From contig NZ_QDDJ01000019.1 in NCBI RefSeq assembly GCF_003121625.1, forward strand, positions 1-64,000: a stretch of 64,000 nt of DNA. The letters are read 5' to 3'. Of this stretch, positions 1 through 8,306 are shown piece after piece; position 1 is the first letter of the stretch, and each line of letters starts with the position of its first letter. Both the position numbers and the translations under genes were made by a program. The notes under the pieces were generated by a model that searched no databases, was not told the DNA's origin, and saw only the letters and a list, made by a program, of their open reading frames with translations. The stretch comes from Ornithinimicrobium cavernae (GTDB lineage Bacteria; Actinomycetota; Actinomycetes; Actinomycetales; Dermatophilaceae).

Positions 1-135
1 GGCCAGACCGCGGGCTCGACCGACCACCAGGACACCGGTGACGGCGAGAGCCACGACGAGACGACCAGCGGCGCGAGCAACGACGGCCCCTCCACTCCCT
101 GGCGATCAGACCCCGATGCTCCACCACCCTTCTGA
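1..135 (+). CDS. 3' end of an unknown Ser/Thr/Asp/Gly-rich protein (5' truncated)
   Basis: Frame 1 is open from the first base to a TGA at 133-135, giving a 44-residue tail rich in Gly, Ser, Thr, Asp and His and ending in Pro-Pro-Pro-Phe. Such hydrophilic low-complexity tails are common at the C-termini of actinobacterial membrane or regulatory proteins. No domain is visible and the rest of the gene lies outside the window, so no function is assigned. The stop falls about 85 bases before the phosphatase start, which fits two consecutive genes on the same strand. Confidence 0.5.
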   Translation, partial: GQTAGSTDHQDTGDGESHDETTSGASNDGPSTPWRSDPDAPPPF

Positions 136-220
136 ACCGACCGTTCCCTCACTTGCCGGTGCAAGTGCCGATCTGCAGCCGCGGTTCGGTCCGGCGCATA
201 GACCCTGGGAGACTCTGGCC

Positions 221-727
221 ATGCACATCATGACCGTCTGCCTGGGCAACATCTGTCGATCCCCCGCCGCTGAGGCGGTCCTGCTCCGCAGGCTCGAAGA
301 CGCCGGCCTGACTGACGTCACGGTCTCGTCCGCGGGGACCGCCGACTACCACGTGGGCAAGGGCCCACACGAGCTCTCTGTCGCAGAGGGCGAGGGACGT
401 GGCTACGCCTTCAGCTCCGTGGCCGCCCAGTTCGCGGCCGACCACTTCCAGGAGGCGGACCTCATCCTGGCGATGGATGCCAGCAACGAGGACAACATCC
501 TCGCGCTGGTGCGCGGACCGGAGGATGAGGCCAAGGTGGTGCGGCTGGGTGCGTTCGCCAGTGACGCTGGTCAGGGCGTTCGGGACGTTCCTGACCCGTG
601 GGGCCTGCCGCCGGAGGCCTACACGCGGATGTACGACCAGATCGAGGATGCCATCGACGGCCTTGTGGCAGCCATCCGGGACGACCGCATCGGGGAAGTG
701 CTCGCCGGTCAGCGCGCCACCAGCTGA
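221..727 (+). CDS. Low-molecular-weight protein-tyrosine phosphatase
   Basis: Cytoplasmic phosphatase of 168 aa that hydrolyses phosphotyrosine through a cysteinyl-phosphate intermediate. The P-loop CLGNICRSP (C-x5-R-S) lies near the N-terminus and the general-acid loop DVPDPWG is near residue 120, both diagnostic for the LMW-PTP family, whose usual length is about 150-170 aa. The open frame extends upstream to 38, but that part is low-complexity and overlaps the preceding tail. ATG 221 puts the P-loop at the usual distance from the N-terminus, with a weak GGGAG upstream. ATG 230 is the alternative start. In actinobacteria such enzymes act in capsule/exopolysaccharide or tyrosine-kinase signalling; no kinase is adjacent here. 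Confidence 0.9.
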   Translation: MHIMTVCLGNICRSPAAEAVLLRRLEDAGLTDVTVSSAGTADYHVGKGPHELSVAEGEGRGYAFSSVAAQFAADHFQEADLILAMDASNEDNILALVRGPEDEAKVVRLGAFASDAGQGVRDVPDPWGLPPEAYTRMYDQIEDAIDGLVAAIRDDRIGEVLAGQRATS

Positions 728-835
728 GGGGCACATCACTCACACAGCTGACGGAGGGTGCCCTCGACGTCGGTGGCGAATGCTGGCACGAAGGCGAAGC
801 AGCTGAGGCACGGACGTCGTCACACGTGCTGCGCG

Positions 836-1675
836 TCAGGAGTCAGGCTCCTGTGAACCAGATGACATCGTCTGCCCTCGGCTCACCTCCACGACCGGCA
901 CATCCTGCTCGGCCGCCTCGGTGGTGAACTCCGGTGGGGGCGGTTTGTGCACGTCATGGATCGGGGTGCGCAGCAGGGAGGACGTCGCCCAGCCGTGGGC
1001 CAGCAGGTAGGCGTCGGTCCCCGGCTCGTACTCGACGTCGATCTCCTCATAGCTCATGTGGACCCAGCGCTCTCCCCGCTCCTTGACCGCGGCCTGCACG
1101 GCGCCGAAGTCCGCGAGCCGTGCGGTGCGGAGACCCCGCAGCCGGTCCGGGGGGACGTCCGGCACGTTGACGTTCAGCACCCGGCCCTCCGGGCTGTGCT
1201 CGACCAGCCAGTCGAACGCGACCCGGCAGACGTCCTCGGCGGTCTCCCAGTGCTCGGGGTCCGCTGACGCGATGGAGGCAGCGAGCGCAGGTATGCCCTG
1301 GGTGGCGGCGGAGAGGGCAGCGCCGACTGTGCCGGAGTGCAGCGTCGCGTGCCCGGTGTTGGCGCCAAGGTTGACGCCGGACAGCACGAGATCCGGCCGT
1401 TTCCCGAACGCGCCGTAGCTGGCAGCGAACACGATCAGCGCCGGTGCCGCGCGCACCCCGAAAGCGCGCACCCCATCAACCAGGCCCGGTGGGCTGCCGG
1501 TGGTCAGCTCAAGACGGCCGTCGCTCTCGTGGCCGATCAGGGACGCGGACGCACCGGAGTACTGGTGCGCCGGGGCGGCGACCACCACGTCATGGCCGGC
1601 TGCCTTGGCGACGTTGGCCAGCACGGTGAGCCCAGGGGAGTCGATGCCGTCATCGTTGGTCACCAGGATCCTCAT
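836..1675 (-). CDS. surE: SurE 5'/3'-nucleotidase
   Basis: Metal-dependent nucleoside monophosphate phosphatase (EC 3.1.3.5) of 279 aa. The N-terminal MRILVTNDDG carries the paired metal-binding Asp residues. YSGASAS and SGVNLGANTG supply the Ser and Asn ligands of the SurE site, and LHSGTVGAAL follows, in the family order. The C-terminal tail is longer and more acidic than in Escherichia coli SurE. Its ATG overlaps by one base the stop of the upstream PfkB kinase gene on the same strand (TGATG), so the two are probably translationally coupled. The convergent gap to the phosphatase gene (728-835) holds nothing recognisable. Confidence 0.93.
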   Translation of the reverse strand: MRILVTNDDGIDSPGLTVLANVAKAAGHDVVVAAPAHQYSGASASLIGHESDGRLELTTGSPPGLVDGVRAFGVRAAPALIVFAASYGAFGKRPDLVLSGVNLGANTGHATLHSGTVGAALSAATQGIPALAASIASADPEHWETAEDVCRVAFDWLVEHSPEGRVLNVNVPDVPPDRLRGLRTARLADFGAVQAAVKERGERWVHMSYEEIDVEYEPGTDAYLLAHGWATSSLLRTPIHDVHKPPPPEFTTEAAEQDVPVVEVSRGQTMSSGSQEPDS

Positions 1676-2622
1676 CAGTCCAGCTCCTCGATCCGTACCT
1701 TGGTGGAGAACCGCTCGATCTCGTCGCGGCTGCCGGTGCCCAGTCCACGACGGGTCACGTTCAGTGTCCCGGCGGCCACTCCGAGGCGGACCGCGTCCAG
1801 CACCGGCGCGCCCCGCCCGAGGGCGACGGCGATGGCGGCGGTCATGGAGTCACCGGCCCCACGGTGGTCGACGGAGGTCAGGGGCGGGGCGTGCACGAGC
1901 CAGGCGCTGTGGTCACGGACCGTCAGGGTCGGCTGGTCCGCCCGTGAGATCACTACAGTCCCGACACCCTGTCTGATCAGTGCCTCCGCGGCCAGACGGA
2001 GGTCTCGCACGGTGTCCTCCTTGGCCAGTCCCGCGCCGATCACCTCGTCGTGGGCCATCTTGAGCACGGTCGGCCCCTGCTCGGCGACGGCCACAGCGGC
2101 ATCGCCGGACAGGTCGGCGACCAACACGGTGCCGCCGACGAGCAGGTCGTGTGCCAGACGGCCGAAGAATCCTGCGCCCAGCACCGACGCAGGCTGCGGA
2201 CCGGTCAGCACACAGACATTGGCCTCGGTGCCGGCCACGAGCGCCGCGCCGAACAACTCGTCCGCCTCGTGGCGACCGAGGGCACGGGCCGGCATGCTCG
2301 CGATCTCCTCACGCTCCCCACTGCGCCGGTCGTGGACCAGGGCGGGGTTCCCCTCGGCATACGCGACAGGAGTCACCTCCAGGCCTGCGGACGCGGCACT
2401 CTGCCGCAGGATCGTGCCCGTCTCCCCGCCGAACGGGCCGCAGACCGTCACCCTGGCGCCGAGCGCCTGGGCCATCGAGGCAACCCACAGCCCCTGGCCG
2501 CCGCGGTGCACGTGGATCTCCGCGTGCGTGCCGATGCCGGCGTCGGGTCCCTCCGCGCGCTCGATCTCCACCATGAGGATCGAGGTGGGGGCGACGACGC
2601 ACACCCAGGGCTCACGGCTCAT
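1675..2622 (-). CDS. PfkB-family carbohydrate kinase (1-phosphofructokinase-like)
   Basis: ATP-dependent sugar or sugar-phosphate kinase of the ribokinase/PfkB fold, 315 aa from the chosen start. The N-terminal substrate region has HVHRGGQGLWVASMAQALG (N-x-GG-like signature). The C-terminal signature DHRGAGDSMTAA includes the catalytic base Asp of GAGDS. ATG 2622 (MSREPWV) puts the first beta strand at the N-terminus; ATG 2688 is in frame and would add 22 residues. The gene overlaps surE by one base, implying an operon. Substrate cannot be read from sequence; 1-phosphofructokinase/tagatose-6-phosphate kinase-like proteins are closest in feel. It is divergent from the VanZ-RDD-YdcF gene, sharing a 139-bp promoter gap. 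Confidence 0.85.
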   Translation of the reverse strand: MSREPWVCVVAPTSILMVEIERAEGPDAGIGTHAEIHVHRGGQGLWVASMAQALGARVTVCGPFGGETGTILRQSAASAGLEVTPVAYAEGNPALVHDRRSGEREEIASMPARALGRHEADELFGAALVAGTEANVCVLTGPQPASVLGAGFFGRLAHDLLVGGTVLVADLSGDAAVAVAEQGPTVLKMAHDEVIGAGLAKEDTVRDLRLAAEALIRQGVGTVVISRADQPTLTVRDHSAWLVHAPPLTSVDHRGAGDSMTAAIAVALGRGAPVLDAVRLGVAAGTLNVTRRGLGTGSRDEIERFSTKVRIEELD

Positions 2623-2761
2623 GACTCCCACGGTCGCAGAGGAGTGGCCAGCACGCACGCGGGCGGTCTCCAGGCCCTGCGTCAGCATCACAGCTGCCGG
2701 TCGACGTGGCCCCGGCGCGGAACCGGCGGCGCTCCTGTCAGTTCCACCTAGGCTCGGGCCC

Positions 2762-4801
2762 GTGGAAGGGTTCAGCGTCTCGGCGGTGCTCGCTGTGTTC
2801 CTCGGGCTCATGCTCCTCCCGCTGGTCTTCATCCCCTACATCGCCTGGAGCTTCCGCCGCGGCACCACCGGACCGGGTCACGCGTTGATCTGCGCCGCGG
2901 GGTTGGTCTACCTGATGGCCCTGTGGACCTACACGATCGTTCCTCTTCCCCGCGTCGAGGACCTGGTCTGCGACGGCACACTCCGGGCACAGCTCCTGCC
3001 GCTCCACTTCCTCAGCGATATCGCCCCCGGACGCGGACCGGCTGGGCTTCTCGCGGACCCCGCCGTCCGGCAGGTGGTCCTCAACGTCGCGTTGTTCGTG
3101 CCGCTCGGCATGCTGACCCGGCACCTGTTCCGCTGGCACCCCCTCACGTGCCTTGCCAGCGGGCTCGTCGTCTCCCTGCTGATCGAGCTGACCCAGCTCA
3201 CCGGCATCTGGTGGATCTATCCCTGTGCTTTCCGGCTCTTCGACACCGACGACCTCCTCGCCAACACCCTCGGTGCCGCGATCGGTGTCGGGCTGGCGCC
3301 AGTGCTCCGCCTCGCGCCCGGCCAGCACGCGCGTCCCGCGGATCAACCGCAGCCGGTGAGGCCGCTGCGACGGCTGACGGGCATGGCGGTCGACCTGCTC
3401 TCGGTCCTTCTCGTCGGCGTCGGTGTCCCGCTCGGGATGCGCATCACCCTGTACGTGCTGGGCCGGGACTATGAGGCCCATTCGGCCCTGATCCAGGTCG
3501 CGGCCACGCTCACTGCGGCGGTCGGCCTGCTGTTGGTGCTGCCGGCTGCCACGGGCGCCACCCTGGGACAGCACCTGGTCTACCTCCGCCCGGTTCGACC
3601 CGACGGTGGCCCGCCGGGTTGGCACCAGTGGGTCGTTCGCTTTCTCACCGGAGCCGGCGCCTACGTCCTGCTGGGTCTCCCCGGCGACCTCGGGTCCGTC
3701 GGCACGGACCAGATCGGCTCGGCGTGGGCGGTGCTCTCTGCCTCGGTGGTGATGTTCGTGAACACCAGAGGCATCAGTGGCTACGCCTCGGGCCTGGTCC
3801 TGGTGGACTCCCGCGATGACGCACCGGCCCACGGCCTGCGACAGCGGGGCACCGACCCCCGGCGACTGAGCTCGGCGGTGTTCATCGTCGGCGGGGTCTC
3901 CTACCTGGGCATCTCGGTGCTCCTCACCGTCGTGGCGCTGTCCCCGGCGGTGGGGATCGGCCTCGCCGGAGTGACCGCGGCAGGTCTCGTCCTGACTAAC
4001 GTCGCGCTCGCCGGGTACCTGGTCTACGCCGGGATCGTCGCGGTGCGCCACGAGGGCAGGTCCCTGGGCAACGCGCTCAGTCTCCTGGCCGTGGTCGGCG
4101 TGCTGGGGCTGGTGCTGATCCTCGCGGTCGGCGTCCTGCTGGACTGGACGTGGCTCATCGTGCCGGCGGTCGCCGGACTGGCGGTCTCTGCCCACCTGGG
4201 ACTCCTGCTCGGGGCGTTCGTGCTCTACGGCGCCGGCTACGCCCGGCTGCCGGCGCAGCCCGGGATGGACGCGATCGTCGTGCTCGGCTCCCGGGTCTAC
4301 GGTGACCGGGTCCCGCCGCTGTTGGCAGCGCGCATCACCAAGGGTCTGGAGATCCTGGCGGCGGAGAAGGCGCAGGGGCGCCGCCCGCTGCTGGTCCTCT
4401 CCGGTGGGCAGGGACCCGACGAGACCGCCCCTGAGGGTGAGGTGATGGCGACGTATGCCGTGGGGGCGGGGGCCGACTCCGACCTGGTCCGCGTCGAGTC
4501 GGCCTCGCGCAACACCCAGGAGAACCTCGCTCTCTCCCGCGACCTCCTCGTCGACGAGGGGCGAGGCACCTCTCTGGTCGTGACCACCAACGACTTCCAC
4601 GCCTTCCGCGCGGCCATCATCGCGCGCGAGCTCGGCCTGGACGCCCAGGTCGTCGGGGCCCCGACCGCCCGGTACTACTTCCCCTCGGCGGTGCTGCGCG
4701 AGTTCGTCGGGGTGCTCGCGCGCTCACCCCTTCTGCACGGCGTGCTCGCGGGACTCGTGGCGGTCGTCGGCGGCGGGTTGGCCTGGTTGGTGACACGCTG
4801 A
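2762..4801 (+). CDS. VanZ-RDD-YdcF (DUF218) three-domain membrane protein
   Basis: A 679-aa polytopic membrane protein starting at GTG 2762, chosen because the frame upstream overlaps the divergent kinase gene and has no domain. Residues about 20-185 are VanZ-like (helices with VLNVALFVPLGML, LLIELTQL and DTDDLLANTLGAAIG). Residues about 205-355 resemble an RDD membrane domain (AVDLLSVLLVGVG...). After four more helices (about 370-490), residues about 500-650 form a YdcF/DUF218 domain with AIVVLGSRV, LVLSGGQG, ESASRNTQENL and TTNDFHAFRA. YdcF/SanA-like domains are linked to envelope barrier and cell-wall precursor functions; VanZ homologues alter teicoplanin susceptibility in some bacteria. 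VanZ-RDD pairs occur in actinobacteria; the added YdcF is unusual. Function is inferred only as envelope-related. Confidence 0.8.
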   Translation: MEGFSVSAVLAVFLGLMLLPLVFIPYIAWSFRRGTTGPGHALICAAGLVYLMALWTYTIVPLPRVEDLVCDGTLRAQLLPLHFLSDIAPGRGPAGLLADPAVRQVVLNVALFVPLGMLTRHLFRWHPLTCLASGLVVSLLIELTQLTGIWWIYPCAFRLFDTDDLLANTLGAAIGVGLAPVLRLAPGQHARPADQPQPVRPLRRLTGMAVDLLSVLLVGVGVPLGMRITLYVLGRDYEAHSALIQVAATLTAAVGLLLVLPAATGATLGQHLVYLRPVRPDGGPPGWHQWVVRFLTGAGAYVLLGLPGDLGSVGTDQIGSAWAVLSASVVMFVNTRGISGYASGLVLVDSRDDAPAHGLRQRGTDPRRLSSAVFIVGGVSYLGISVLLTVVALSPAVGIGLAGVTAAGLVLTNVALAGYLVYAGIVAVRHEGRSLGNALSLLAVVGVLGLVLILAVGVLLDWTWLIVPAVAGLAVSAHLGLLLGAFVLYGAGYARLPAQPGMDAIVVLGSRVYGDRVPPLLAARITKGLEILAAEKAQGRRPLLVLSGGQGPDETAPEGEVMATYAVGAGADSDLVRVESASRNTQENLALSRDLLVDEGRGTSLVVTTNDFHAFRAAIIARELGLDAQVVGAPTARYYFPSAVLREFVGVLARSPLLHGVLAGLVAVVGGGLAWLVTR

Positions 4802-4861
4802 CGGCACGAGGCGAGGCCGCCACCACTGAGACGTGATCCGCGCGCAGCGTGAGTCAGTGTG

Positions 4862-6496
4862 TCAGTGACCCTCGCCGAGCTGGCCGGTGAGGCGGCGGTG
4901 GCGTGCCGCCGAGGACTGGTTGAGGCCGACGATCTCGACGGTCTTGCCGTGGCGGGCGTACTTGGTCTCGATGGCGTCGAGGGCCGCCACCGTCGAGGCG
5001 TCCCAGATGTGGCTGTCGGACAGGTCGATGACGACCCGCGAAGGGTCGCCGGCGTAGTCGAACTGGTAGACGAGGTCGTTGCTGGTGGCGAAGAACAGCT
5101 CTCCGCCGACCTTGTAGACCCGCACGCCGGAGGTGCCGTCGCCGTCGAGGTCGCTGTCGGTCACCGCGGTGACCGAGGCGAAGTGGGCCACCCTGCGGGC
5201 AAAGAGCGTGATGGCGGCGAGCACCCCCACGATGACGCCGTAGGCGAGGTTGTGGGTGACCACGGTGACGCCGACGGTGAGGACCATGACGATGTTCTCG
5301 CTGTGCGGCATCCGGCGCAGGGTGGTCGGCTGGATGCTGTGCCAGTCGAAGGTGGCGACCGAGACCATGATCATCACCGCGACCAGGGCCGCCATCGGGA
5401 TCATGCCGACAGCCGGCCCGGCGCCGAGGACGAGGGCGAGCAGGAACACGCCGGCGAGGAAGGTGGAGATCCGCGTGCGGGCGCCGGAGACCTTCACGTT
5501 GATCATCGTCTGACCGATCATGGCGCACCCGCCCATGCCACCGAAGGCGCCGGAGAGCATGTTGGCCACGCCCTGGCCCCAGCTCTCGCGGGTCTTGTCC
5601 GAGTGGGTGTCGGTGATCCCGTCGACGAGCTTGGCCGTCATGAGGGACTCCAGCAGCCCGACGAGGGCCATGGCCAGCGCGAACGGGCCGATGATCTGCA
5701 GCGTCTCCAGTGTCAGCGGCACGTTCGGGATGAGCAGCTGAGGCAGCGAGGTAGGCAGTTCCCCCTGGTCAGCCACGTCGGGAAGCTCCCAGCCGGCGGT
5801 CCACATCAGCGTCGTGATGACCAGGATCGCCACCAGCGGCGCGGGCACGATGGTGGTCAGCCTGGGGAGCGCCACCATGATGAGGATGCCGAGTGCGACC
5901 AGCGGGTAGACCAGCCACGGCACGTCGATCAGGTAGGGGATCTGCGCCATGAAGATGAGGATCGCCAGGGCGTTGACGAAGCCGACCATCACCATCCGCG
6001 GGATGAACCGCATCAGCTTGGCCACCCCAAGAACCGCGAGGACGATCTGCAGCACACCCGCCAGGATCACCGTCGCCAGGAAGTAGTCGACCCCGTGCTC
6101 CCGCGCCACGGGTGCGATGACCAGGGCGACGGCACCGGTGGCGGCGCTGATCATGGCCGGTCGGCCACCCACGAACGCGATCGTCACCGCCATGACGAAG
6201 CTGGAGAACAGTCCCATGCGCGGATCGACACCGGCGATCACCGAGAACGAGATCGCCTCCGGGATCAGCGCGAGCGCGACCACCAGGCCCGCCAGGACCT
6301 CCGTGCGCAGCCGGCGGGGGTTGCGCAGTGCCGCCCGCGTCGACGTCTCTCGTTCACCAGCCTCAGGGACGACCGTCGTATGCGGCTCGGCGGGCAGGGT
6401 GGACGGGTTCGACTGTGGCACGTGGTTCCTCGGCAGGATGGAAGGGTGCGGCGCTCGCACCTGGGAAAAGCGAAACAGCGATGACGCGCACGTCAT
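4862..6496 (-). CDS. SulP/SLC26-family inorganic anion transporter with STAS domain
   Basis: A 544-aa inner-membrane transporter for sulfate, bicarbonate or related anions. After a hydrophilic N-terminus, about 10-12 hydrophobic segments begin with TEVLAGLVVALALIPEAISF, the typical SulP opening, followed by ALVVAP/SAATGAVALVIA-type helices. The C-terminal ~110 residues form a STAS domain (RVVIDLSDSHIWDASTVAAL), which regulates transport in this family. No sulfate-assimilation or carbonic-anhydrase gene is adjacent, so the anion is not assigned. The start at 6496 is the longest option; starts just before TSTRAALRNP would also leave all helices intact. It is divergent from the amino-sugar TRAP operon. 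Confidence 0.92.
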   Translation of the reverse strand: MTCASSLFRFSQVRAPHPSILPRNHVPQSNPSTLPAEPHTTVVPEAGERETSTRAALRNPRRLRTEVLAGLVVALALIPEAISFSVIAGVDPRMGLFSSFVMAVTIAFVGGRPAMISAATGAVALVIAPVAREHGVDYFLATVILAGVLQIVLAVLGVAKLMRFIPRMVMVGFVNALAILIFMAQIPYLIDVPWLVYPLVALGILIMVALPRLTTIVPAPLVAILVITTLMWTAGWELPDVADQGELPTSLPQLLIPNVPLTLETLQIIGPFALAMALVGLLESLMTAKLVDGITDTHSDKTRESWGQGVANMLSGAFGGMGGCAMIGQTMINVKVSGARTRISTFLAGVFLLALVLGAGPAVGMIPMAALVAVMIMVSVATFDWHSIQPTTLRRMPHSENIVMVLTVGVTVVTHNLAYGVIVGVLAAITLFARRVAHFASVTAVTDSDLDGDGTSGVRVYKVGGELFFATSNDLVYQFDYAGDPSRVVIDLSDSHIWDASTVAALDAIETKYARHGKTVEIVGLNQSSAARHRRLTGQLGEGH

Positions 6497-6576
6497 CGCT
6501 GCCTGGCCAGTCTACCGGGAGGGGTGCCTGTCGAGGTGGCGGTTGATGTCGCCAGCCAGCCTGCCGTTGGCAACCC

Positions 6577-6597
6577 TTGACATGCAAACGCTTGCAT
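6577..6597 (+). promoter_or_regulatory. LacI-type operator overlapping a -35 element, upstream of the amino-sugar TRAP operon
   Basis: A consensus -35 TTGACA lies at 6577-6582. It is followed immediately by ATGCAAACGCTTGCAT at 6582-6597, a near-palindrome with arms TGCAA/TTGCA around a central CG, the classic form of LacI/GalR-family operators. No strong -10 is visible at the expected 17-bp distance (about 6600-6606). The operon's last gene (12323-13291) encodes a LacI-family regulator, so autogenous repression of the operon with induction by a pathway sugar is the simplest reading. The structural genes start at 6676. Confidence 0.75.
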
Positions 6598-6675
6598 GCC
6601 AGCGTCGATGAAGGAGCCATTCCCCGTGGCGGAGTAGGTTGCCGCTTCCCGCAGAGCACGAAATGAGGTCCAGCG

Positions 6676-7734
6676 ATGTACCCCACCAGAAGCCGACTCA
6701 TCCACCGAACGGTCCCGCTAGGAGGTGGAGTAGTGCTCGCAGTGCTCTTGTCCGGCTGCGGGTTCGTGACCGGTGAGTCCGGCGACTCGGCTGGCGGCGA
6801 GTGCCGTGACCTGACGCTCCGCCTGGCCACGATCCGCACGGACGATGACCCGACAACGCTCGGCGCCACAGCCTTCGCCGAGGGCGTCGAGGCCGCGACG
6901 GAGGGACAGGTCACCGTAGAGGTCTATCCGAACAGTCAGCTCGGAGACGCCAATGACCTGTACGCCGGCGTCGCCGCGGGCGACAACCTCGACATGTTCT
7001 ACGAGGGAATCAGCACCTACTCGACGCTTGAGGGCGCGGAGGCGTTCACAGTGACGACCGTTCCGTTCCTCTGGGACAGTTACGAGCAGTTCCGTGCGGT
7101 CCTCGAGTCCGACCGCTACACCGAGCTCCTGGATGAGGCTGCCACGAGCACCGGGGCCAGAGTCATCGCGATCGGCGGCGACGCCGAGCCGCGAGCCCTG
7201 AGCGCCGACCGTCCGATCCAGACTGCGGAGGACATGAAGGGCCTGAAGCTTCGCATCGCCGATGCGCCGCTGCCCCAGGAGTTTGCCAAGGCCCTCGGAG
7301 CCAGGCCGCAGGTGATCCCGTTCTCAGACCTCTACTTCTCTCTGCGACAAGGCGTTGTCGAGGCACAGGAGAACGGTGCCATCACGATGGTGAACCAGAG
7401 CCTGATGGAGGTGCAGGACTACTACATGCCGATCGACTACATCCGGGACATCCGGGTCTGGTACTTCACCGACTCCACGTGGCAGTCCATCTGTGCCGAG
7501 CACCAGGAGGTGCTCCGTCAGCAGGCCGAGCAGGCTGGTGACGTGACGACGCAGGAGACCGAGAAGCAGATGACCGAGGCCATGGCGACGCTCGAGGAGC
7601 ACCTTGAGGTCGTGGACGTCGACCGGGAGTCCTTCCGCTCTGCACTCGAGGGAGTGTTCGAGCAGTTCGACGGTCAGATGTGGCCCGAGGGCCTGCTCGA
7701 GGAGACGCGAGCGTTGGCCGAAGAGCACTCGTGA
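6676..7734 (+). CDS. TRAP transporter solute-binding lipoprotein (DctP family)
   Basis: Extracytoplasmic substrate-binding protein of 352 aa that captures an acidic solute for the DctQ/DctM permease. The N-terminus is a lipoprotein signal peptide ending in the lipobox LSGC (Cys near residue 28). The mature part has the DctP hallmarks VTVEVYPNSQLGD and DMKGLKLRIADAPLPQEFAKALGARP, which contains the carboxylate-binding Arg (LRIAD), followed by PFSDLYFSLRQGVVEAQENG. It is the first gene of an operon downstream of the LacI-type operator. Its stop overlaps the dctQ start (GTGA). Because the downstream enzymes are amino-sugar catabolic, the ligand is probably an amino-sugar-derived acid; this is inference. 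Confidence 0.95.
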   Translation: MYPTRSRLIHRTVPLGGGVVLAVLLSGCGFVTGESGDSAGGECRDLTLRLATIRTDDDPTTLGATAFAEGVEAATEGQVTVEVYPNSQLGDANDLYAGVAAGDNLDMFYEGISTYSTLEGAEAFTVTTVPFLWDSYEQFRAVLESDRYTELLDEAATSTGARVIAIGGDAEPRALSADRPIQTAEDMKGLKLRIADAPLPQEFAKALGARPQVIPFSDLYFSLRQGVVEAQENGAITMVNQSLMEVQDYYMPIDYIRDIRVWYFTDSTWQSICAEHQEVLRQQAEQAGDVTTQETEKQMTEAMATLEEHLEVVDVDRESFRSALEGVFEQFDGQMWPEGLLEETRALAEEHS

Positions 7735-8306
7735 GGCAACGGCTCTCGGCGACCATCGACCAGATCCAACGGATCCGCGAGATCCTAGCCACCGGGATCG
7801 CGTGGATCGCCGGTATGGGTCTGTTCGCGATCTTCGCGGTCAACGTCGCCCAGATCTTCCAGCGGGCGTTCGGGGGCGGCTGGATCTGGGTCAGTGACTT
7901 CAGTCGCCTCATGTTCGTGTGGGTCGCTCTGCTCGGCGGTGCCGCCGCCTACGGGTTGTACGACCACATCACGGTCACCTTCGTTGTGGAACGTGCGCCG
8001 GCCAGGCTGAGGACGGCCTGCGCGATGGTCGTGCGACTGACAGAGATCGCCCTCTGCGTGATCCTCCTGATCGCTGGCACGGCGATCCTCAGCACCAGGA
8101 TGGGGATCGACTACGTCCAGCTGGGAGTCCCCACGGGGATCGCCTACCTGGCGGTGCCGGTCTTTGCCGGTCTCGTCCTGCTCTTCGCGCTCACGGGCCG
8201 TCTCCGCGCGACCCCCTCCTCGCCCGAAGTGGACCCGGCGGTTGAGCTGGCAGCCACGGAGATCGAGACCGCTCAGCGTCGCTCACGCGAGGGCGGCGGT
8301 GCCTGA
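7731..8306 (+). CDS. TRAP transporter small permease (DctQ family)
   Basis: Small membrane subunit of the TRAP permease, 191 aa from GTG 7731, with four predicted membrane helices and a hydrophilic C-terminus. The family-typical segment WVSDFSRLMFVWVALLGGAAAYG is present at about residues 50-70. The GTG overlaps the dctP stop by 4 bp and the gene's own stop overlaps the dctM ATG, so the three TRAP genes are translationally coupled. A longer open frame from 7680 overlaps dctP coding sequence and is not needed. DctQ stabilises the large DctM subunit and helps dock the binding protein. Confidence 0.93.
   Translation: MRQRLSATIDQIQRIREILATGIAWIAGMGLFAIFAVNVAQIFQRAFGGGWIWVSDFSRLMFVWVALLGGAAAYGLYDHITVTFVVERAPARLRTACAMVVRLTEIALCVILLIAGTAILSTRMGIDYVQLGVPTGIAYLAVPVFAGLVLLFALTGRLRATPSSPEVDPAVELAATEIETAQRRSREGGGA

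Noticed and set aside
1337-2761. Upstream extension of the VanZ-RDD-YdcF frame to 1337
   Set aside because: It runs antisense through the PfkB kinase and into surE, has no recognisable domain and would give a 1154-aa chimera; GTG 2762 starts directly at the membrane domain.
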